A stretch of 64,000 nucleotides of DNA. It comes from Acidiferrobacteraceae bacterium. GTDB lineage: Bacteria; Pseudomonadota; Gammaproteobacteria; Arenicellales; UBA868. The notes under the pieces are model-generated. The model was not told the DNA's origin. It saw nothing but the letters and a program-made list of their open reading frames with translations, and searched no databases. The stretch lies in the NCBI GenBank assembly GCA_002721105.1, contig PBJL01000011.1, positions 55,324-119,323 on the forward strand. Direction: 5' to 3'. The position numbers and the translations under genes are program-made. Positions 37,587 through 46,509 of this stretch are shown here, one piece after another. Position 1 is the first letter of the stretch. Each line of letters opens with the position of its first letter.

Positions 37587-39956
37587 GTGAAAATAGCATT
37601 AAAATCTATCTTCTGGGTTCTGTTGGGTATTTTGATGCTTGGTGGAATTGGCGGTGGATATGTGGCTTTTTCCATACTACCCAACCTACCTTCAGTTGCT
37701 GATCTTGAAGAGAAACAAAAAAATATTGATATTCCTCTTCGCGTCTATACTATAGACGGCCGGCTTATTGCCGAATTCGGCGACCAGAAACGCAACCCAA
37801 TTACAATAGAAGACACGCCTGAACTCCTAATAAGTGCCATTTTAGCAGGTGAAGATGATAGGTTTTTTAAACACCACGGAGTCGACTTTTTTGGCGTCAT
37901 AAGGGCTCTGATTGCTAACATTCAATCTGGTGACATTGTTCAAGGATCTAGCACAGTCACAATGCAGGTCGCTGGAAATTACTTCCTCGATCGAAGAGAA
38001 AAAACCTATACACGAAAACTTAAAGAAGTTTTGCTTGCGTTCGATCTAGAACGCAAACTTAGTAAGGAACAGATCTTAGAGCTCTACCTAAACAAAATTT
38101 TTCTTGGTCAAAGAGCTTATGGCTTTGCCGCTGCATCTTCAGTTTATTTCAATAAAGAACTTGATGAACTTACCCTGTCGGAAATAGCTACATTAGCAGG
38201 GATTCCAAAAGCTCCTTCCAAAATTAATCCAGTGATAAATCCAGAGGCTGCTCGCTTGAGACGAGATTATGTTTTGGGTCGCATGAGAAATCTTGCATAC
38301 ATCGACGAAAAAGAATTTGTCACTGCAAAAAATAGTGGGATTAAGGCTGCACGACATATCGCCCCAATTGAAATTGAGGCATCATATGTTGCAGAAATGG
38401 CAAGATCTTATATGGTGAACCGTTACGGTAAAGCTGCATACACATCGGGCTACAGTGTCTACACAACGATAGATAGTGCAAATCAAATAGCAGCAAACAA
38501 CGCATTGCGGAATGGTTTGATCGCATATGACCAACGACAGGGATATTCTGGCCCTGTAGGCTTTATCAAAATTTATGAACAAAACGAGTTGTCTGTTAGA
38601 GAGAACTTAAGTCAGTATCCTTTAGTGGGTGGTCTTAAAGCGGCAACAATTTTAGAAGTCAAAATGGAATCAATGAATGTTTTATTTGCTTCAGGACAAA
38701 AACAAACTATGTGGCCCTTAGGATGGAAGTGGGCTAATCTCAATGTAATCAAGGATTTCAAACCTGGCGATGTAATTTATATCAAAGCCTCTGATAGCGA
38801 TATCCAACTAGCTCAAATACCAGAAATACAGGGAGCAATTGTATCAATCGATCCAAATGATGGCGCTCTTTTAGCATTGACGGGAGGTTTTGATTTTTAC
38901 TCTGGTAAATTTAATCGCGCAACGCAAGCACGAAGACAAGCTGGATCCAATATCAAACCATTTATATATTCTGCAGCACTCGACAATGGCTTTACCGCAG
39001 CGACGCTAGTCAGTGGCGCTCCAATAGTTGTAGAAGACACTCTGGGAGATACGTGGCGTCCAGAAAACTATAGTAAAAAGGTTTTCGGGCCGACGCGACT
39101 GCGTCAAGCTTTAGCGCAATCACTCAATCTAGTTTCGGTTCGGCTAGTACGTGGAATGGGAACACCACTTGTACGCGAACACTTACAGCAATTTGGATTT
39201 GACCAACAAACTCTGCCGAAGGGTTTATCTTTAGCCTTAGGTTCCGCCGACCTAACCCCCTGGGAGATGGTTCGTGCATATGCGGTATTCGCGAATAGTG
39301 GATATCTTATTGAGCCCTATTTCATCGCAAGAGTAGAAAACCAAAGAGGTGAAATTGTAGAATATGCAAATCGGATTATGCTATGCCCTGACTGTGACCC
39401 AGTTACTAAACCAATTGATAGCTCCGATGCCATAGTTTTGTACGACCCACGATACTCTAAAAGAGTTATATCGCCTGAAAATGCTTTCTTGATGGCAGAG
39501 CTAATGAAGGGCGTAATCCAGAATGGAACCGGTCGTCGAGCGCTCACACTAAACCGAAATGACATTGCTGGGAAAACCGGTACAACAAACAATTTTCGCG
39601 ATGCCTGGTTTAGCGGCTTCAATCAGGATGTTGCCACGAGCGTTTGGGTTGGATTTGATCAGCCAAAAAATTTAGGAGCACGCGAATCAGGAGCGCGTGC
39701 TGCGCTACCAATATGGATAAATTATATGGAAGTTGCACTCAATGGAAAACCTGAGAACACTTTTGAGATGCCGGAAAATATCATTACGGCATGGGTGAAC
39801 CAAACCACCGGCGATGCTGTTGCAGTGGATGACCCCAAGGGTTACAAAGAATATTTCTTAATGGGAACAGAGCCTCATGCTCTTATCCAAGGAGGGGCGC
39901 CAGCAATTGACGCAAACATGTCTGAGATAATCCCATCTCTTGAAGACCTATTCTAA
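37587..39956 (+). CDS. mrcA: penicillin-binding protein 1A
   Basis: A bifunctional peptidoglycan synthase of 789 residues, starting at GTG. One N-terminal transmembrane helix (residues about 6-28) anchors it. The transglycosylase domain has the catalytic E89 in GEDDRFF and the QGSSTVTMQ and RKLKEVLLA motifs. The transpeptidase domain has S454 in GSNIKPF, SLN, and KTGT at 663-666. An OB-like insert lies between the two domains. It is divergent from aroK-aroB, as in related genomes. Confidence 0.96.
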   Translation: MKIALKSIFWVLLGILMLGGIGGGYVAFSILPNLPSVADLEEKQKNIDIPLRVYTIDGRLIAEFGDQKRNPITIEDTPELLISAILAGEDDRFFKHHGVDFFGVIRALIANIQSGDIVQGSSTVTMQVAGNYFLDRREKTYTRKLKEVLLAFDLERKLSKEQILELYLNKIFLGQRAYGFAAASSVYFNKELDELTLSEIATLAGIPKAPSKINPVINPEAARLRRDYVLGRMRNLAYIDEKEFVTAKNSGIKAARHIAPIEIEASYVAEMARSYMVNRYGKAAYTSGYSVYTTIDSANQIAANNALRNGLIAYDQRQGYSGPVGFIKIYEQNELSVRENLSQYPLVGGLKAATILEVKMESMNVLFASGQKQTMWPLGWKWANLNVIKDFKPGDVIYIKASDSDIQLAQIPEIQGAIVSIDPNDGALLALTGGFDFYSGKFNRATQARRQAGSNIKPFIYSAALDNGFTAATLVSGAPIVVEDTLGDTWRPENYSKKVFGPTRLRQALAQSLNLVSVRLVRGMGTPLVREHLQQFGFDQQTLPKGLSLALGSADLTPWEMVRAYAVFANSGYLIEPYFIARVENQRGEIVEYANRIMLCPDCDPVTKPIDSSDAIVLYDPRYSKRVISPENAFLMAELMKGVIQNGTGRRALTLNRNDIAGKTGTTNNFRDAWFSGFNQDVATSVWVGFDQPKNLGARESGARAALPIWINYMEVALNGKPENTFEMPENIITAWVNQTTGDAVAVDDPKGYKEYFLMGTEPHALIQGGAPAIDANMSEIIPSLEDLF

Positions 39957-39980
39957 GGCTGAACAACACTTAACCAAACG

Positions 39981-42677
39981 TTAGTTATTTACAGATTTGT
40001 TACTTTTTCTGCCTTTTGCGTTTGATGTCTTAGCTTTTGATTTAACTGGAGACCTCTCTACCCATTCACCATTTATATAAAATGCGGTCCAACCAGTCGG
40101 TTTTTTGTTGACTTCGCTCAAAACATACTGTTCTTTAGTCTTTCGACTATATCGAATTTGAGTTTTGTTTCCATCAGGATCTATAGTTGGAGCTTTTGCA
40201 AGGAATTTATATTTTGGGTCAAGTTGGTCTTCAACAGTGCGGATTTCCTCAACAAGCGGTGCTCGTGTTTCCCTGTTTTTGGGAAATTTGCTTGCCGCTA
40301 AAAAAATACCAGCCGCCCCGTCACGTAAAAGATAGTAATCATCAACTTTTTCACATAATAGATGTGGCATAGGAATGGGATCTGTCTTGGGCGGTGCCGG
40401 TTCCCCATTTTTAAGCAATTTTCTAGTATTGCTGCAGTTTTCATTTGTGCAACGAAAATATTTTCCAAAACGACCGGTCTGCAACTGCATATCGGAAGCG
40501 CACTTATCACACTCGAGCACAGCCCCATCGTAACCTTTTAGCCTGAAAGAACCAACTTCGAGCTCATACCCAGAACAATCTGGATTATTTCCACAAATAT
40601 GTAGCTTTCGAGTCTCGTCAATTAAATATTCTTCCATTGCGCTCTGACAAATCGAACATCTATGCTTTTCAATAAGCCTTCTAACTTCAATTTCCTCATC
40701 AAATACTGTATCGTCAATCTCATCCCCAACCACCAAATTAATCGTTTTTGTACATCGCACTTTCGCAGGCAGGGTGTAACCTGAACATCCTAAAAATACG
40801 CCTGTCGCTGCATTTCGAATTTGAAGATTTCTTTGGCATTCTGGGCATGCAATATTTGTTTCAGTAGGCAAATTAGCTCGCATTCCGCCAATGGCTGTTT
40901 TCCCTTCTCCATCGCCAGCAGCTTCATCTAGTTTCGCCTTTAGATTGACATAAAAAGTGTCCAAAACCATCTTCCAACTTTTTTCCCCATGCGCAATTTC
41001 GTCTAGTGTTGCTTCCATTTCTGCGGTAAAGCCATAATCCATTAGGTCAGAAAAATTTTCTGTCAATCGATCGGTCACTATTTCACCTATTTTTTTCGCA
41101 ATAAACCGACGGTTTTTTGAAGTCACATAACCACGATCTTGAATCGTCGAAATTATAGCTGCGTAAGTGGAAGGTCGCCCAATTCCACGCTTTTCGAGTT
41201 CCTTTACTAAACTTGCTTCTGTATATCTTAGAGGCGGCTTGGTAAATCTTTGATGATGCTCTAACTGTTTTAATTCTAAAGATGTGCCAATCTTAAAATC
41301 AGGTAGCTCAGAATTTTCTTGTTTTCCGGTAGTAGGTAAGACTCTAGTATATCCGTCAAACTGAGTAATTCGTCCTTTTGCTCTCAATTCAAAACTTCCC
41401 GCACTAACCGTCATCACTGAACTTTTATACTCTGCATCGACCATTTGACAGGCCAGAAAATAGTTTCTGATCAAATTATATAAACGACTCTGATCTTGAT
41501 CGGTTTTTATTTCGGATGCAATTTTACGCACATCAGTAGGACGAATTGCTTCGTGAGCTTCCTGCGAACCAGCCTTACTTGCATATATGATTGGTTTCTT
41601 GGGCAAATATTTTTCGCCGTAAACTTCTTCGATATATTCACGACATTTCAGTATCGAGTCGTTGCTCAGGTTAGTAGAATCCGTTCGCATATATGTAATA
41701 AAGCCTGATTCATATAGCTTCTGAGCAAGCATCATGGTTTTTTTTACAGAAAAACCCAGTCGGGCACTTGAGGATTGTTGAAGAGTAGATGTAATTAAAG
41801 GGGCATTAGGCCTTGATTTTGTAGCTCGATCATCTCGCTTGGCGACATCATAACTACTAGTTTTCAATAATCTTAACGCAACATCTATATCTTCTTTCGA
41901 AGACGGCTTAAATGCTTTCCCATTTTCTTTTACGACCTGAAGTTGTAACTCACGTCCATCAAATTGAGTATGTGCATATAGATCCCAGTATTCTTTTGGG
42001 ATGAATGCTTTTATTTCGCGTTCCCGCTCTACTAATAAACGCACAGCCACTGACTGTACTCTGCCTGCAGAAAGACCACGGGCAATTTTAGCCCAAAGCA
42101 AAGGTGAGATCATAAAACCTACAATTCTGTCTAAAAACCGTCTGGTTTGTTGTGCTTCTACTTTATGATTATCTATTGCAGTCGGTTTTTCAAACGCATG
42201 CTTTATTGCGTCTTTAGTAATTTCATTAAAGACCACTCGGCGATAACGCTCACCATCTCCACCAATCACTTCCATCAAATGCCATGCGATAGCTTCACCT
42301 TCTCGATCAAGATCTGTAGCTAGATAGATTAACTTTGAATCCGAAGCGATCTTTTTTAGCTCAGTAACAACTTTTGCTTTATCTGGTAATACCTCATACA
42401 TAGCTGTCCATTGGTTTTCTGGATCTACGCCCATGTTGTTTACAAGATTTGTGTATGCTTTTTCTTTCTTATATTGTGCTTTAGCCTCTGGATTCATTTT
42501 TCGAGTACGTGCAGCTTGCTGAGCTCTTTGTTTAGAATCTAATTTGTTTCGGCCACCACCAACAGGAAGATCACGAATATGACCAACACTTGATCTAACT
42601 ATAAAATTAGTGCCTAAATATTTACTGATCGTTTTAGCCTTAGCCGGCGACTCTACAATGACTAGTGACTTTTTCAT
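39981..42677 (-). CDS. topA: DNA topoisomerase I
   Basis: A type IA topoisomerase of 898 residues that relaxes negative supercoils. The Toprim domain begins VIVESPAKAKTI and carries the acidic LATDLDREGEA motif. The cleavage tyrosine is Y329 in FITYMRTDST. At the C-terminus there are three cysteine-rich zinc ribbons (CPECQRNL, CSICQSAM, CDKCASDM) and further topo-C repeats, ending in a basic lysine/serine tail. It converges with mrcA, 24 bp apart. Confidence 0.97.
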   Translation of the reverse strand: MKKSLVIVESPAKAKTISKYLGTNFIVRSSVGHIRDLPVGGGRNKLDSKQRAQQAARTRKMNPEAKAQYKKEKAYTNLVNNMGVDPENQWTAMYEVLPDKAKVVTELKKIASDSKLIYLATDLDREGEAIAWHLMEVIGGDGERYRRVVFNEITKDAIKHAFEKPTAIDNHKVEAQQTRRFLDRIVGFMISPLLWAKIARGLSAGRVQSVAVRLLVEREREIKAFIPKEYWDLYAHTQFDGRELQLQVVKENGKAFKPSSKEDIDVALRLLKTSSYDVAKRDDRATKSRPNAPLITSTLQQSSSARLGFSVKKTMMLAQKLYESGFITYMRTDSTNLSNDSILKCREYIEEVYGEKYLPKKPIIYASKAGSQEAHEAIRPTDVRKIASEIKTDQDQSRLYNLIRNYFLACQMVDAEYKSSVMTVSAGSFELRAKGRITQFDGYTRVLPTTGKQENSELPDFKIGTSLELKQLEHHQRFTKPPLRYTEASLVKELEKRGIGRPSTYAAIISTIQDRGYVTSKNRRFIAKKIGEIVTDRLTENFSDLMDYGFTAEMEATLDEIAHGEKSWKMVLDTFYVNLKAKLDEAAGDGEGKTAIGGMRANLPTETNIACPECQRNLQIRNAATGVFLGCSGYTLPAKVRCTKTINLVVGDEIDDTVFDEEIEVRRLIEKHRCSICQSAMEEYLIDETRKLHICGNNPDCSGYELEVGSFRLKGYDGAVLECDKCASDMQLQTGRFGKYFRCTNENCSNTRKLLKNGEPAPPKTDPIPMPHLLCEKVDDYYLLRDGAAGIFLAASKFPKNRETRAPLVEEIRTVEDQLDPKYKFLAKAPTIDPDGNKTQIRYSRKTKEQYVLSEVNKKPTGWTAFYINGEWVERSPVKSKAKTSNAKGRKSNKSVNN

Positions 42678-43080
42678 AAATTATTTCTACGGTGTTTTCT
42701 GTTACTAATCGAACGATATAACATGAGATTAGATATTTATTCCCCAACATTTTTTGTTTATCCGCTTATACTTAAAAAGTGTAAATTTCATGCACTTTCA
42801 ATACCATAAAAAAGACTTTATTTCCCATTCCATTAATTTTCTCCCAACCAACGTTGATATGAGCATGTAGGAAAGTCATCCACTCGTCAATCCTAAAAAA
42901 TTGGCTATAGTCCTTATTTCGCAGTTTTTAGCGAGCAAATTTCGCAAATTCCTAATTCCCGATAATCAAAAAATCCGATACAATTGAGGTATGATCTATA
43001 TATAAATATCGTAGCGATCAATTAAGCTTTGATCAACTTATTAAAATAAGCCAAGTATAATTGGGGTATCTATAACAGTA
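42678..43080. other. 403-base gap between divergent topA and def
   Basis: In many gammaproteobacteria smg (DUF494), dprA and a lysM-domain gene lie between topA and def. None of them, nor a recognisable remnant, is visible here. Two TATA-rich segments, near 42991-43010 and 43055-43062 (TATAAT), could be promoters for def. No hairpin of note. Confidence 0.6.
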
Positions 43081-43617
43081 ATGAGCGTTTTAAATATTCT
43101 ATTGTATCCAGACCCTAGATTGAGACGTAAAGCTCAATCTGTGGAGATTGTCGACAAAAATATCCGCGAACTAGTTGAAAATATGGCTGAAACAATGTAT
43201 CTAGCCCCAGGAATAGGACTCGCAGCAACGCAAGTCAATGTCACGAAACGAGTAGTTGTGATTGATTGCTCAGAAGAGCGTAATGATTTAAAAGTGTTCA
43301 TTAATCCCGTCATAAAAGAACGTCATGGCGAAGTTGAAACAGAAGAAGGATGCTTATCTATTCCGGGGATTATCGCCCCAGTTGTGAGGTCAGAAGAAAT
43401 CACCGTTAAGGCATTGAATCTAGATGGCTACGAGTATGAGATTACTGCTAACGGTATTCTATCGATCTGTATCCAACATGAGTTAGATCATTTGGATGGA
43501 AAAGTATTTGTAGACTACTTAACTAGATTAAAGCGGATTAGGATTCAAAAACAGTTAACTAAAGATCATCGATCAAAAACTAGTAGTGAAATTGGGGATC
43601 GTCCCGTCGCCCTTTGA
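43081..43617 (+). CDS. def: peptide deformylase
   Basis: A 178-residue metalloprotease that removes the formyl group from new proteins. All three motifs are present: GIGLAATQV, EGCLS with metal ligand C91, and QHELDHLDG with H133, E134 and H137. The spacing equals that of E. coli Def. It is the first gene of the def-fmt-rsmB-DUF4390-ntrYX-trkAH run. Confidence 0.97.
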   Translation: MSVLNILLYPDPRLRRKAQSVEIVDKNIRELVENMAETMYLAPGIGLAATQVNVTKRVVVIDCSEERNDLKVFINPVIKERHGEVETEEGCLSIPGIIAPVVRSEEITVKALNLDGYEYEITANGILSICIQHELDHLDGKVFVDYLTRLKRIRIQKQLTKDHRSKTSSEIGDRPVAL

Positions 43618-43641
43618 GATACGAATATTTCTTCAAAAGAA

Positions 43642-44601
43642 TTGCCAATTTCACAATTGCCTATAGTCTTTGCGGGAACATCTGATTTTGCTGTTCCAAG
43701 TCTAATAGCCTTATTAGAGGCTGGCTATGAAATTGCGGGCGTATATACAAAACCCGACCGACATGCCGGTAGAGGAAAAAAATTAACCTATAGTCCTGTA
43801 AAGAATTGTGCTGTGGCGCATGACCTTAACATATTGCAGCCGACTAATTTTACGAGTGAAATATCTAGACTAAAAAGTTTAAACCCAGAAATACTTGTAG
43901 TTGTATCGTACGGAATAATTCTCCCAAGCGAAGTACTGAACCTACCAAATCACGGCTGCTTGAATATTCATGCATCTCTTTTACCACGCTGGCGTGGAGC
44001 TGCACCCATTCAGCGCGCGATTGAATCTGGTGATTCTCAAACTGGTATTACACTGATGAAAATGGCTGCAGAACTAGATGCAGGCGATCTACTGGTTCAA
44101 AAAATGATTCCAATTTGTGAAGATGATACTAGTGGTTCCTTGCATTATAAACTAGCTAATACGGGCGCTGAACTATTGATCACTACGCTACCACAAATAC
44201 TCGCAGGAACTGCTAGAAGTAGAAAACAGGACGAAAAATATGTTACGTATGCCAATAAGATAAATAACTATGAGCGGTGGCTTGATTGGAATGAGTCCGC
44301 TATTGAATTATCAAGAAAAATTAGTGCATTTAATCCCAAACCATTAGCTAGAGCTATGCTTGGTAAACAGATACTACTGGTACATCGAACCACTTACGGT
44401 AGATCAAATAGTCATGAACTGCCTGGCACTATCATTGACATCAAAAAAAACGCAATTAGAGTACAGACCGGTAATGGTTTTTTGGACTTGCTACAGTTAC
44501 AAATACCTGGTCGAAGAACAGTTAAGGTTTCAGAATTCCTGCATGGTTATAGTGTTAACACAGGTGAACGATTTCAGGATGTAGTTCATGCCAAGTCCTG
44601 A
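43642..44601 (+). CDS. fmt: methionyl-tRNA formyltransferase
   Basis: A 319-residue enzyme that formylates initiator tRNA. Motifs: VFAGTSDFAVPSL at the start, the folate/catalytic stretch LNIHASLLPRWRGAAP, and SGDSQTGIT with the DAGD that follows. The C-terminal OB-like domain is complete. No ATG is available at the right place: TTG 43642 or TTG 43657 must be used. It follows def by 24 bp and overlaps rsmB by 14 bp. Confidence 0.96.
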   Translation: MPISQLPIVFAGTSDFAVPSLIALLEAGYEIAGVYTKPDRHAGRGKKLTYSPVKNCAVAHDLNILQPTNFTSEISRLKSLNPEILVVVSYGIILPSEVLNLPNHGCLNIHASLLPRWRGAAPIQRAIESGDSQTGITLMKMAAELDAGDLLVQKMIPICEDDTSGSLHYKLANTGAELLITTLPQILAGTARSRKQDEKYVTYANKINNYERWLDWNESAIELSRKISAFNPKPLARAMLGKQILLVHRTTYGRSNSHELPGTIIDIKKNAIRVQTGNGFLDLLQLQIPGRRTVKVSEFLHGYSVNTGERFQDVVHAKS

Positions 44602-45886
44602 AGCATGCGCTACAGCCTCTCTTATTGTTTCTGATGTCAGTGGAAGGGGTAAATCGCTAACAAAAGCATCTATCAAGAGATTGCCTAAAGCGCCTGAAGC
44701 TACGCATGGTCAAATTAAAGAAATATCCTGGGGAGCGGTTCGATGGTACTATTATTACAAAAAGTTACTAGCCAAACTTCTACATCGCCCCCTAAAAAAA
44801 AATGAAAAAATTATCGAATCAATATTGCTATGCGGTTTATATCAATTAGATCATCTCGACGAACCTGACTATTCAATAATTTTTAGCACAGTTGAGAGTT
44901 GTAGGCTCCTTGAAAAAAGTCATATGTGTCAACTTGTGAACGCTGTAATGCGTAGGCGCCAAAAGGATCGTAACAGTGATACGAAAAACAAACCAGAAAT
45001 TAGTGATTCAATGCCTGATTGGCTTAACAGAGAACTAAAAAAATATTGGCCTAATGATTGGATCTCAATTGCAGAAGCATGTAGCGAAAAACCTCCAATG
45101 TCGTTAAGGGTAAACGTAAAAAATAATCCTGCAAACGACTACCTTAAACGTCTCTCATCAGTTGGTTTATCTGGCCTAAAATCTAATTTAATCTCATCAG
45201 CTGTAACATTATCGAAACCTCTTCATATTGATCAAATTCCCGGGTTCATGGAAGGGGACGTATCGGTGCAAGATACGGGCGCCCAACTAACACCACTTTT
45301 CACTGGAGATTTATCTGGTAAAAAAATACTTGATGCTTGCTCTTCGCCAGGAGGCAAAGCGTGCCAACTTTTAGAATACGCTCATTCACCGATAGCTATG
45401 ACTTGTTTGGATTTACCCGACAGAACCAAAAAAATTAAAGATAATCTTGATCGTTTAGGGTTGAACGCCTGTGTTGTTAATGGAGATGCTTTGTATCCCG
45501 ATAATTGGTGGAATGGCAAACTGTTTGACTTCATCATTGTCGATGCTCCATGTTCTGCCACTGGTGTTATTCGGCGCCATCCTGATATAAGACTAAATCG
45601 TAGAGAAGGTGATATATTAAAATTTTCTGAACAGCAAATATCGTTGCTTACTTCCCTATGGCCACTTCTGCGACCTGGTGGAAGACTGTTGTATATCACC
45701 TGCTCTATTTTGCCGCCTGAAAATGATCAAGTAATCAAGCAATTTTTGGCAAATACACAAGACGCTAGAATTAAATTAGTTCCGATCGAGGCTGGTACAT
45801 TGACAAATCTTGGAATTCAACTGTTACCTCAACCAGGTGGCCCAGATGGTTTCTTTTACGCAATGCTTGAACGCATCTCGAATTAG
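44588..45886 (+). CDS. rsmB: 16S rRNA (cytosine(967)-C5)-methyltransferase RsmB
   Basis: A 432-residue enzyme with an N-terminal NusB-like RNA-binding domain (to about residue 135) and a C-terminal Rossmann methyltransferase. The SAM motif is LDACSSPGGKACQL. The two cysteines of m5C methyltransferases are C322 in DAPCSATG and C372 in ITCSILPPEN. QDTGAQLTP is also conserved. Start overlaps fmt by 14 bp, consistent with coupling. Confidence 0.96.
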   Translation: MPSPEACATASLIVSDVSGRGKSLTKASIKRLPKAPEATHGQIKEISWGAVRWYYYYKKLLAKLLHRPLKKNEKIIESILLCGLYQLDHLDEPDYSIIFSTVESCRLLEKSHMCQLVNAVMRRRQKDRNSDTKNKPEISDSMPDWLNRELKKYWPNDWISIAEACSEKPPMSLRVNVKNNPANDYLKRLSSVGLSGLKSNLISSAVTLSKPLHIDQIPGFMEGDVSVQDTGAQLTPLFTGDLSGKKILDACSSPGGKACQLLEYAHSPIAMTCLDLPDRTKKIKDNLDRLGLNACVVNGDALYPDNWWNGKLFDFIIVDAPCSATGVIRRHPDIRLNRREGDILKFSEQQISLLTSLWPLLRPGGRLLYITCSILPPENDQVIKQFLANTQDARIKLVPIEAGTLTNLGIQLLPQPGGPDGFFYAMLERISN

Positions 45887-45924
45887 ATCAAAACAGGTCG
45901 TATAATGGGCATAAAGATTACTGC

Positions 45925-46509
45925 TTGAAGATCTTGAAGAGGCGCTCAATTAAAAAACTACGGTCAATAAGTTTTTTTTTAGGATTGCTTGGAGCCCAAT
46001 GCTTAAGCCTATCAACTGTGTATGCTGATTTCACTATTTTGCAAGGCACTTCAGTTATAGAAAGAAATAGACTTCGAACAAATGCTCAAATTGAGCTAAA
46101 GTTAGACAATGCCCCATCTGACGCCCTGCGAGCGGGTATTCCGTTAACATTGTCGATCCAAATGCAACTAATAAAAAAAAACAACTTTCTTTTGAAGCAA
46201 GTAATATCAAACTGGCAATATCAATACGTTCTTGACTACCATCCACTTTCCGGGCGTTACCTGGTGAACGATATAGCATCAAATCAAATGAAAAGTTATT
46301 CAACCTTAATAGAAGCGCTAAATTCATTTTCACGGTTTAGATCGTCAGAGAGGATGATGAATCTAAAACAAGATAGTGGTCGCTTATTAGTACGTCTTAG
46401 AGCTGTTCTTGAAACTAATTCTTTACCAAAGCCTTTGAGATTGATCACCTTCTTTTTTCCTGAATGGCAACAAACCAGTGAGTGGAGACAATGGAATATA
46501 GTTCAATAG
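45925..46509 (+). CDS. DUF4390 domain protein
   Basis: A 194-residue exported protein of unknown function. An N-terminal hydrophobic segment after a basic stretch (residues about 13-34) looks like a signal peptide or anchor. The C-terminus has the family hallmark LPKPLRLITFFFPEW followed by WRQW. The start is TTG 45925, with TTG 45934 as an alternative. It overlaps ntrY by 28 bp; a DUF4390 gene directly before ntrYX is the usual gammaproteobacterial context, suggesting a link to this two-component system. Confidence 0.85.
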   Translation: MKILKRRSIKKLRSISFFLGLLGAQCLSLSTVYADFTILQGTSVIERNRLRTNAQIELKLDNAPSDALRAGIPLTLSIQMQLIKKNNFLLKQVISNWQYQYVLDYHPLSGRYLVNDIASNQMKSYSTLIEALNSFSRFRSSERMMNLKQDSGRLLVRLRAVLETNSLPKPLRLITFFFPEWQQTSEWRQWNIVQ

